From: Nostoc sp. JL33
Lineage (GTDB): Bacteria > Cyanobacteriota > Cyanobacteriia > Cyanobacteriales > Nostocaceae
Length of the DNA: 64,000 bases
Direction of reading: 5' to 3'
Assembly (NCBI RefSeq): GCF_017114985.1
Contig: NZ_JABXKP010000088.1
Location: forward strand, 1-64,000
Part shown: positions 41,994 through 49,170 of the stretch, in pieces
Position numbering within the stretch: the first letter of the stretch is position 1
How the letters are laid out: the number at the start of each line of letters is the position of its first letter
The notes under the pieces: model-generated
What the model was told of the DNA's origin: nothing
What the model saw: only the letters and a program-made list of their open reading frames with translations
Database searches by the model: none
Translations under genes and position numbers: made by a program

Positions 41994-42037
41994 AAAAAGC
42001 AGTGCTGCATCTCTACGCCCGTCGTAGACATCGCTCA
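41948..42037. repeat. Inverted pair of small dispersed repeats before hicBA
   Basis: GCGATGTCTACGACGGGCTA (from 41948) is followed by CGCCTACGC. Its complement, CCCGTCGTAGACATCGCT, lies at about 42018-42035. A third copy follows hicA at about 42499-42530. Confidence 0.75.
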
Positions 42038-42062
42038 ACTATCTCTATCAAAATAAAACCCT

Positions 42063-42278
42063 ATGAAGACCAAAACATTAACTGCCATTATTCACAAAGA
42101 AGAAGATATGTATGTTGCTGAATGTCCTGAAGTCGGCACAGTTGACCAAGGTGAAACAATTGAAGAAGCTCTTGCTAATCTTAAAGAAGCTACAAGGCTA
42201 TACCTAGAAGAATCTCCTTTGCTCGACACTGATGCTAGTCCCAGATTTGTAACGAGTATAGAGGTCAGCTATGCCTAG
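42063..42278 (+). CDS. hicB: HicB-family antitoxin
   Basis: The 71-residue protein shows MYVAECPEVGTVDQGETIEE and ALANLKEATRLYLEE, the HicB pattern. It overlaps hicA by eight bases and forms the only intact hicBA pair of the window. HicB blocks HicA and often represses the operon. Short dispersed repeats lie on both sides of the pair. Confidence 0.85.
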   Translation: MKTKTLTAIIHKEEDMYVAECPEVGTVDQGETIEEALANLKEATRLYLEESPLLDTDASPRFVTSIEVSYA

Positions 42279-42498
42279 ATTGCCAAGAATATCAGGCAAT
42301 GAGGCAATTCGTGCATTAGAGCGCTTAGGATTTATTCAAACTAGACAAACTGGTAGTCATGTTGTACTTAAAAAACCAACTCTTGAAGGAGAGATTGTTT
42401 GTGTTGTACCACTCCACCGCGAGTTAAAAGTTGGTACACTCAGTGGTGTTCTTAAGCAAGCAAAAGTCACACCTGAAGAGTTTATAGAAAATTTGTGA
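42271..42498 (+). CDS. hicA: HicA-family mRNA interferase toxin
   Basis: The 75-residue protein has the full HicA plan: PRISGNEAIRALERLGFIQT, then RQTGSHVVLKKP with the catalytic His, CVVPLHRELKVGTLSGVLKQ and a short tail. It cuts mRNA when freed from HicB. Its length is normal. It is coupled to hicB. Confidence 0.88.
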   Translation: MPRLPRISGNEAIRALERLGFIQTRQTGSHVVLKKPTLEGEIVCVVPLHRELKVGTLSGVLKQAKVTPEEFIENL

Positions 42499-42530
42499 GC
42501 GCGTAGGCGTAGCCCGTCGTAGACATCGCT
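42499..42530. repeat. Small dispersed repeat after hicA
   Basis: GCGTAGGCGTAGCCCGTCGT is followed by AGACATCGCT. It is the complement of the copy at 41948 and begins right at the hicA stop. Confidence 0.7.
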
Positions 42531-42645
42531 CTTATTTTTACCTATCCTGATGAAATGTGATGGATTTATCCTTTAGAAGGATATCCGGTTAATTCTCCCT
42601 AGCTAAAATTTTATAATAAAAGTTATTTCGCCCCCGAAGCCAATC

Positions 42646-43611
42646 ATGACAGAAGGAAAAACGCGGCGTAATTTCTTAATTACCAGCATTGCTGTAACTG
42701 GAGGTATTGTGGCAACTAATGCTTTTCAGGAAAATACTACCAACATCGCAACACCCCCAGCAACTATGCCAGAACGGGTGTTGGGACGCACAAAAGTAAA
42801 ACTCCCGATCTTCGGGTTAGGAGGGGCAGGACAAACCCCGCTATCCTGGGAAGGAAAAGAGAGTGATGCTACGGCAATTATTCAAAGAGCGCTAGAACTT
42901 GGTATTCGCTACTTTGATACAGCACCTAGTTATGGGCCGAGTGAAGATTATTTAGGCAAAGTGTTACCACCCCATCGCTCAAAGCTGTTTCTAGCAAGCA
43001 AGACTGATCAAAGAGATCGGGATGGTGCATGGCGAGAATTGGAGCGATCGCTTAAACGTCTCAATACAGATTATCTCGATTTGTGGCAGTTGCATCGCGT
43101 TTCTTTTTCCGAAGAACTCGACACCATCTTTAGTGCATCTGGCGCAATTAAAGCTTTGGAAGAAGCCATACAACAAAAATTGGTGCGGTTCGCAGGTATT
43201 ACCGGACATCACGACCCTCAAGTAATTGCCGAAGGATTACGCCGCTATCCTTTCCACACTACACTGATTCCTGTGAATGCCGCCGACAAACACCACCCAC
43301 ATCCATTTATCCCAGTGGTTCTACCAGTAGCTCAAGAAAAAAATGTCGGTGTGATTGCGATGAAAGTCCCGGCTTATGGTCGGCTGTTTAAATCAGGTGG
43401 GTTGACAGGTATGGAGCAAGCTTTAGGTTACACAATGTCTCAGCCTGGAGTACATTGTTGTGTAATTGCGGCAGAGACTATTGCACAATTAGAGAAAAAT
43501 GTCAAGATAGCGCGGGCTTTTGTGCCTCTTAAGGAGCAAGAATTGGCAGCGATCGCAGGGCGGACTGCTAATATCTGGGAAGATAGTACATTCTTCCGTG
43601 CTTGGACTTAG
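42646..43611 (+). CDS. Aldo/keto reductase with a Tat-type N-terminus
   Basis: The 321-residue protein has an RRNFLITS twin-arginine motif with a short hydrophobic stretch (about 7-26). It then has an aldo/keto reductase barrel with the catalytic Asp and Tyr in YFDTAPSYGPSE, Lys in LASKTDQ and His in LWQLHRVSF. The Tat motif suggests the protein is exported or membrane-linked with its cofactor already bound. The substrate is unknown. Confidence 0.8.
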   Translation: MTEGKTRRNFLITSIAVTGGIVATNAFQENTTNIATPPATMPERVLGRTKVKLPIFGLGGAGQTPLSWEGKESDATAIIQRALELGIRYFDTAPSYGPSEDYLGKVLPPHRSKLFLASKTDQRDRDGAWRELERSLKRLNTDYLDLWQLHRVSFSEELDTIFSASGAIKALEEAIQQKLVRFAGITGHHDPQVIAEGLRRYPFHTTLIPVNAADKHHPHPFIPVVLPVAQEKNVGVIAMKVPAYGRLFKSGGLTGMEQALGYTMSQPGVHCCVIAAETIAQLEKNVKIARAFVPLKEQELAAIAGRTANIWEDSTFFRAWT

Positions 43612-43642
43612 TACAAGCTTGCACATATTACAAAGTGTATTC

Positions 43643-44911
43643 TTAACAGCCACACTGATAATATTGTGCCGCTTGCGAAATATTAAACTGTAATAGCTTC
43701 TCCTCTGGCAACTTGTATGGGAAACTCGGCTTAAAAGGCGAAAAATTCAAACTGCGAATAATTTCCGCCGCCACAGCCTTTGCTAGTAGGGGTGGTACAG
43801 AGTTACCTACTTGTCGAAATCCGTGCCATTTGGTTACATGAAATCTAAACCAATCGGGGTAAGAATGCAATCTCGCCGCTTCCCTGACTGTGATACAACG
43901 CGGTGTAAATGGATGAATCGGTCTAGGAGATGTGAAAGAACCCCTATACTTGTCTGTTCCGGCTCTTAAAGTATTACAGACACCAGCAGGATGCAGCTTA
44001 TAAAAACGACTAATTTTTTCTCTCTCGCCTTGTTGAGTCTCCTGAAAACGTTTAATAGTTTCCGCAGAATGTTTTGTTCTTAAACTTGAAGAAAGTATTC
44101 GCAAATCATATTCACGTTTGTAAGAATAATCATCGTCTAGGCATTTGATCCCGCGAAGTACAAGAGCATAGTTACTAGGCTTTTCGTATTCTGCTACAAC
44201 CCAATCTTTTGTTAGTAACTCAGGATATTTTTCTATTTCAGGTAAATCTCTAATTGCATCCCATACTGTAGGACTCAACGGAATATCAGATATTTTTTTA
44301 GAAGTTAAATTATTTGGTAATGCTTGTTTACTAATCGGCTGAGGATATTTCGGTAATTCTACATCCTCCCTTGCACCTATGAGAAATAATCTCTCACGGG
44401 ACTGTGGGACTCCGTAATTTGCAGCGTTGAGAATTTGGTAATTTTCTTCTACTTTATAGCCGTGAATTCTAAACTCGCTAATTAAGGCTTGGAGTATTTG
44501 TTTATGTTCGCCAACTGTGATCCCCCGGACATTTTCCATTACAAAGAACTTTGGTTTTAGCTCAAAAACCAGCCGATGAAAGTGAAATACCAAAGAGTTT
44601 CGGGGATCATCAATAGCCCGTTTACCAATTAGGGAAAATCCTTGACATGGTGAGCCACAAATTACCACATCAATTTCACGATCGCCAATCTTAGACCGAT
44701 TCCTAATTTCTTCCCCGGTTGTATCCACAACACTTTTACATAACACTGAGCAATAAGGGAAGTTAAACTCATGTGTTGCACAGTGGATCGGGTCGATTTC
44801 CACAGACGCCAGCACATCAAAACCAGCTTGTTCAAATCCAAGAGTCATACCGCCTGCGCCAGCGAATAAGTCAACTGCGATCGCTCGTTGTTTTCTCATC
44901 TCATAAGCCAT
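43643..44911 (-). CDS. Orphan DNA (cytosine-5) methyltransferase
   Basis: The 422-residue protein has all main m5C motifs: I (VDLFAGAGGMTLGFEQAG, about 13-30), IV (CGSPCQGFSLIGK, Cys89), VI (FVMENVRG), VIII (QSRERLFLIGAR) and X (QVGNSVPPLLAKAVA). The target-recognition region lies about 230-350. No restriction enzyme is adjacent, so it is probably solitary. Nostoc strains have a solitary m5C enzyme for CGATCG, the core of the HIP1 repeats that are common here; this protein could be that enzyme, but the specificity cannot be read. Confidence 0.9.
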   Translation of the reverse strand: MAYEMRKQRAIAVDLFAGAGGMTLGFEQAGFDVLASVEIDPIHCATHEFNFPYCSVLCKSVVDTTGEEIRNRSKIGDREIDVVICGSPCQGFSLIGKRAIDDPRNSLVFHFHRLVFELKPKFFVMENVRGITVGEHKQILQALISEFRIHGYKVEENYQILNAANYGVPQSRERLFLIGAREDVELPKYPQPISKQALPNNLTSKKISDIPLSPTVWDAIRDLPEIEKYPELLTKDWVVAEYEKPSNYALVLRGIKCLDDDYSYKREYDLRILSSSLRTKHSAETIKRFQETQQGEREKISRFYKLHPAGVCNTLRAGTDKYRGSFTSPRPIHPFTPRCITVREAARLHSYPDWFRFHVTKWHGFRQVGNSVPPLLAKAVAAEIIRSLNFSPFKPSFPYKLPEEKLLQFNISQAAQYYQCGC

Positions 44912-45066
44912 GACACCTTAACATAATTCATAATTGATAATTCATAATTCATAATTACCCTATGGATAAATGCGGCTTCTGGCAAAAACAGATGCTTTGC
45001 ACTTAATTTTACTCCTAAATAAACTGATTGATTCTCTATTTTCAATTACGAATTACGAATTACGAA

Positions 45067-46233
45067 CTACGAATTATTTGGTCGCATTTGCAAAATTTCT
45101 TGAGCAGCGCGATCGCACACTCCAATTTCTCCCAAACTCTGCCGCATTTCCTGATAATCTAGCAAAGTTTGCTCTCTGCGACTAGGATTGAGTAGCAGTT
45201 CCATCGCCGCTTGGATAATATTCTCTGGTGTGGCTTGCTCTTGTAAAAATTCTGGCACAATCGGCTTCATCACGACTAAATTGGGTGGCGATGCAAAGGT
45301 TATAGAACCTTTGAGGATTTTACGAGCTATCCACGCAGTCAGACGACTGAGCCGATAAACTACAACTTGCGGCACATTTAACAGAGCAAGTTCTAGATTC
45401 ACAGTACCAGATTTGCTAATGGCTAAATCAGCCGCAGCAAAAACTTCCTTTTGTTGATCTAATAGGACTGTAGCCCGCAAACCGTAACGCTCAATAGCCT
45501 CCTCAATTGGCTGTCTATAGACTTCCAAAGATAGGGGAATCCAAAAATGAACTTCGGGTAATTTAGCTTGAATAGTTTGGGCAGCTTGAAAAATAATTGG
45601 TAAAAGATATTTTAGTTCTTGGCGGCGAGAGGCGGGTAGGAGTGCGATCGCAATTTCTTCTGGCGCAATCCCCAATGTTGCACGCGCTGCTTCCCTACTA
45701 GGAGCGTCTTGCATCCGGTCAACCAAGGGATGCCCTACCCAACTAACTTTTGCCCCTTGTTCGTGAAAGTAACGGGCTTCTTGTGGGAAAATTGCCAACA
45801 GCTTATCTGTAAAACCAACAATCCGGTTAGTTCTACGCAAATTGACTGACCAAGCCCACTCTTGAGGAGCAATATAATACACCACAGGCACATGTGGTAA
45901 GTGCCGTTTCATATAAGTCCCGATTTCCAGATTGGGAGTCATATAATCGATCAGCACCACTAAATCCGGTGGATTTTGTTTTAGGGAAGCGATCGCTTTA
46001 CGTTGCACCTGGAGAGTCGGTAAAATATAGGGCAGCCCTTCTTGAATACCCATTGAGCCAATACTACTGGTATTTCCCAGCAGAATTGCCCCAGCCTCTA
46101 CCATTTTTTCGCCACCCAGCGCCACAATCTCTAATTCCAACCCAATCGCCACAGCTTGACGCTTCAGCGCTGTAATTAGCAACGACCCTTGTAAATCGCC
46201 AGATACTTCGCCAGTGCTGATAAATAGCCGCAT
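45067..46233 (-). CDS. lpxB: Lipid-A-disaccharide synthase
   Basis: The 388-residue protein starts RLFISTGEVSGDLQGSLL and has the LpxB landmarks YIAPQEWAWS, GHPLVDRM and SKSGTVNLELALLNVPQVV. It joins lipid X and UDP-diacylglucosamine in lipid A synthesis. It is last in the row omp85-lpxC-fabZ-lpxA-lpxB. Confidence 0.95.
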   Translation of the reverse strand: MRLFISTGEVSGDLQGSLLITALKRQAVAIGLELEIVALGGEKMVEAGAILLGNTSSIGSMGIQEGLPYILPTLQVQRKAIASLKQNPPDLVVLIDYMTPNLEIGTYMKRHLPHVPVVYYIAPQEWAWSVNLRRTNRIVGFTDKLLAIFPQEARYFHEQGAKVSWVGHPLVDRMQDAPSREAARATLGIAPEEIAIALLPASRRQELKYLLPIIFQAAQTIQAKLPEVHFWIPLSLEVYRQPIEEAIERYGLRATVLLDQQKEVFAAADLAISKSGTVNLELALLNVPQVVVYRLSRLTAWIARKILKGSITFASPPNLVVMKPIVPEFLQEQATPENIIQAAMELLLNPSRREQTLLDYQEMRQSLGEIGVCDRAAQEILQMRPNNS

Positions 46234-46333
46234 TTGATAATTAGTAATTAGTAAAAATTAAGAGTGAGTAGTTAGGAATGAATAGTTAGGAGTTAAAAAT
46301 TTAACTCATAACTCATAACTCCTAACTCATAAC

Positions 46334-47152
46334 TCACGATTCATCACTCGCGCCTTTTTTCCCCTTACCGGGAATCAAGCCACGCCTTCCTGGCATCTGA
46401 GAAAGTAGCAAAAAGCGTCGCAGATGCTGCAATTCTTTGCTATCCCCTAACAATTCCAACTGTTCCAAAGCATCCTTAAAGGACAAATCAGAACGGTAGA
46501 GAATGCGGAAGGCTTTTTTCAGCATTTGCAAATCTGCTGAGTCCATACCAGACCGTTTAAGTCCGACAAGGTTGAGGGTTCGTACCCGCGCCGGATTTCC
46601 CTCCACGAGCATATATGGGGCCACATCCCGGTCAATACGTGCCATGCCTCCCACCATTGCCTGTCTACCAATACGCACAAATTGATGGACACCTAAAACC
46701 CCACTCAGCCTAGCGCGTGACTCTATATGGACATGACCTGCCAACGCCACAGAGTTAGCAATCACTACTTGGTCTTCAATCACGCAGTTATGAGCCACAT
46801 GAACATAAGCCATCAGCAAGTTACCATCACCAATTACCGTCGCTTCACCAGCACCGGTAGCGCGGTTAATCGTAACGTACTCACGAATCAAGTTGTTATC
46901 ACCAATTTTGACCCAGGTTGGTTCTCCCACAAACTTGAGATCCTGGGGTTCCATGCCGATGGCTGCACCTGTAAAAATCTGATTTTGCGCCCCAATTTCA
47001 CAAGGCCCCTCTAGCACTGCATGAGCGCCGATTATTGTTTCAGGGCCTACTTTGACATGCGCTCCAATCACAGCATAGGCACCGACTTGCACTGTATGGT
47101 GGAGTTCCGATTTCGGATCAATTACAGCAGTTGGATGAATTAGCGTTTTCAA
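46334..47152 (-). CDS. lpxA: UDP-N-acetylglucosamine acyltransferase
   Basis: The protein is a left-handed beta helix of hexapeptide repeats (for example IIGAHAVLEGPCEIGAQN) with the catalytic His in AYVHVAHNCVIED and the C-terminal helical part. The start is placed at TTG 47152 (LKTLIHPTAVIDPKSE), giving 272 residues, the normal LpxA length. An ATG 54 codons upstream would add a low-complexity extension without family support. It adds the first acyl chain to UDP-GlcNAc. Confidence 0.9.
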   Translation of the reverse strand: MKTLIHPTAVIDPKSELHHTVQVGAYAVIGAHVKVGPETIIGAHAVLEGPCEIGAQNQIFTGAAIGMEPQDLKFVGEPTWVKIGDNNLIREYVTINRATGAGEATVIGDGNLLMAYVHVAHNCVIEDQVVIANSVALAGHVHIESRARLSGVLGVHQFVRIGRQAMVGGMARIDRDVAPYMLVEGNPARVRTLNLVGLKRSGMDSADLQMLKKAFRILYRSDLSFKDALEQLELLGDSKELQHLRRFLLLSQMPGRRGLIPGKGKKGASDES

Positions 47153-47464
47153 GGGTGAATCTCCAGAACTGTCTTGATAATCCAGCGCCGGGCCGGGTTT
47201 CTGAGGCAGCGTGTTACTCTGGTTAAGAGAGTTGTACCGACTGCCGTCCCATCGAGGCGACTGGCGTTGTTGAGCGTGAAGTATTTCAGTGAACGAAAGT
47301 GTCGGGCAAAGCAAGTTAAGTGTGTTTGTGAGTGCATCTCGTCAAGAGGGCGTCGAAAATCAAGAAATTATCAGATGCTGTCGTGGATTTTTTTTTACTG
47401 TTATCCTTTTTCAGGATTCAGTAGGGGCATGTCACGGCTATGCCCACACCACGAAAGCAAACTT

Positions 47465-47995
47465 TTAGTTAACTAGAGAAAACATTAATTCCCCTTCACA
47501 AGCAAGTTGACCGTCAACTTCGGCACGACCTTGCATCTTACCGAAACGACGTTGTTTTACCCATAACAGTTCCACCGTCATTACTAGTTGATCTCCCGGT
47601 ACGACCTGGCGGCGAAAGCGGACTTTATCGATACCAGCGAAGACGAACAACCCGCCTTCTACCGGAGACATTTGAGTTAGGACAATGCCCCCAACTTGTG
47701 CCATTGCTTCGACAATTAGCACCCCTGGCATCAGTGAACGTCCAGGGAAATGTCCTTGGAAATGGGGTTCGTTGATAGTGACATTTTTAACGCCTACAGC
47801 TTTTTTACCTGGAACGTAGTCAATTATTTTGTCTACAAGTAAAAATGGGTAGCGGTGGGGTAGCAATTTCTGAATTTCTTCAGATGTGAAAGTTGTTTTA
47901 ATCTCAGAACTGATTTTAGTCTCATTTATAGCCTGTGGTTCGGTAGATGTAGGTGTAGCCGTATCGATGATATTCACTTCAGTGAGGATTGACAT
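47465..47995 (-). CDS. fabZ: 3-hydroxyacyl-ACP dehydratase
   Basis: The protein has the FabZ hot-dog signature: LLPHRYPFLLVDKI with the catalytic His, and HFPGRSLMPGVLIVEAMAQ with the Glu. The start is placed at ATG 47995 (MSILTEVNII), giving 176 residues; an upstream TTG is possible. It dehydrates hydroxyacyl-ACP in fatty-acid synthesis and lies, as usual, between lpxC and lpxA. Confidence 0.93.
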   Translation of the reverse strand: MSILTEVNIIDTATPTSTEPQAINETKISSEIKTTFTSEEIQKLLPHRYPFLLVDKIIDYVPGKKAVGVKNVTINEPHFQGHFPGRSLMPGVLIVEAMAQVGGIVLTQMSPVEGGLFVFAGIDKVRFRRQVVPGDQLVMTVELLWVKQRRFGKMQGRAEVDGQLACEGELMFSLVN

Positions 47996-48094
47996 TGGCC
48001 GTGTGGTTAATTTTTCATCTGAAAGTTGAGTAGGCAGGCGTATATCCAAAGCCTTAATAATCCAGGGTTTTAGGCTTTAGATCCAATCCCAAAT

Positions 48095-48967
48095 CTAAAA
48101 TCGTTCGACTGAGCGATCCCGAAGTCCAAAATCTAAAATTCTTTGAGCCAGCTGAATGTGTAAATTATGACTGGCTTTATACGCTAAGAAATGAGCAGTA
48201 GGAAAAGTTCCTAGTAAACTTAAATCTCCTACTAAATCCAAGATTTTATGACGGACTGGCTCATTTGCAAATCTCAATGGTGGATTTAGCCAGCCTTCTG
48301 ATCCACAAACGAGTGCATTATCCAAACTGCCACCTTTAATTAAACCTGTTTTTTGTAAGTGTTCAATTTGATGCAGTAACCCAAAAGTACGGGCAGGAGC
48401 AATTTCCGCAGCAAAGCTAGCAGAAGCTTTTTCTAGTTCAGCATTTGGTGACCAACTATGCCATTGATTACCAATGGCGGGCAGGTCAAAATCAATACCG
48501 TAACTAAAGCGGGTTTCTGGTGCTGGGAGGGCACATACAAAGGCATCCCCTTGATAGACCCATATTGGTTCTGTAATAGCCTTGGGAACTTGGTTGTTAA
48601 CCGGTTGTGATACTAAGCCAACTTGGGCAATGTTGGCTGTCCACACACTTGCTGAACCATCCAAAAGTGGAACCTCTGGGCCATCAATTTCAATCCGGGC
48701 ATTATCCACACCCATACCCGAAAGCGCTGCCAACAAATGTTCTACCGTGCGAACATATACCTCACCCTTACCCAACTGAGTTGAGAGAACAGTGTGACTA
48801 ACTGCCGCAACTTGAGCTGGAATGATCGGCAAATCCGGTAAATCCACCCGCACAAAGTAGCGTCCACTTCCCGCCTCAGCTGGTAGTATCCGCACCTGGG
48901 TACTCACACCGCTATGCAGTCCCACCCCTGTTTGAGTGATTTGGCCTGCTAGAGTGTGTTGCTGCAT
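48095..48967 (-). CDS. lpxC: UDP-3-O-acyl-N-acetylglucosamine deacetylase
   Basis: The 290-residue protein has the zinc-binding His in RTVEHLLAALSGMGVDN and the His/Asp of EPVRHKILDLVGDLSLLG, plus the opening TLAGQITQTGVGLHSG. It carries out the committed step of lipid A synthesis. It follows omp85 on the same strand. Confidence 0.95.
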   Translation of the reverse strand: MQQHTLAGQITQTGVGLHSGVSTQVRILPAEAGSGRYFVRVDLPDLPIIPAQVAAVSHTVLSTQLGKGEVYVRTVEHLLAALSGMGVDNARIEIDGPEVPLLDGSASVWTANIAQVGLVSQPVNNQVPKAITEPIWVYQGDAFVCALPAPETRFSYGIDFDLPAIGNQWHSWSPNAELEKASASFAAEIAPARTFGLLHQIEHLQKTGLIKGGSLDNALVCGSEGWLNPPLRFANEPVRHKILDLVGDLSLLGTFPTAHFLAYKASHNLHIQLAQRILDFGLRDRSVERF

Positions 48968-49170
48968 AACCGAAAAGTCAATATATTTCCTTTAGTATTG
49001 TTCATCGTCTGTTTTGGTAAAATCCCTGATATTCCCCTAAAAATGTCATTAATCCCTTTATCGGAACAGTATTGAGGTAAATGTAAAAATTAGCAAGCTA
49101 ATCCAAAAAAGTTATTAGTTAAGAGTGAGGAATGAGGAATTAAAATTCATAACTCCTAACTCCTAACTGG

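Noticed and set aside
46334..47314. Longer lpxA start at ATG 47314
   Set aside because: The extra 54 residues are low-complexity and exceed the usual LpxA length; the TTG at 47152 gives the normal protein.
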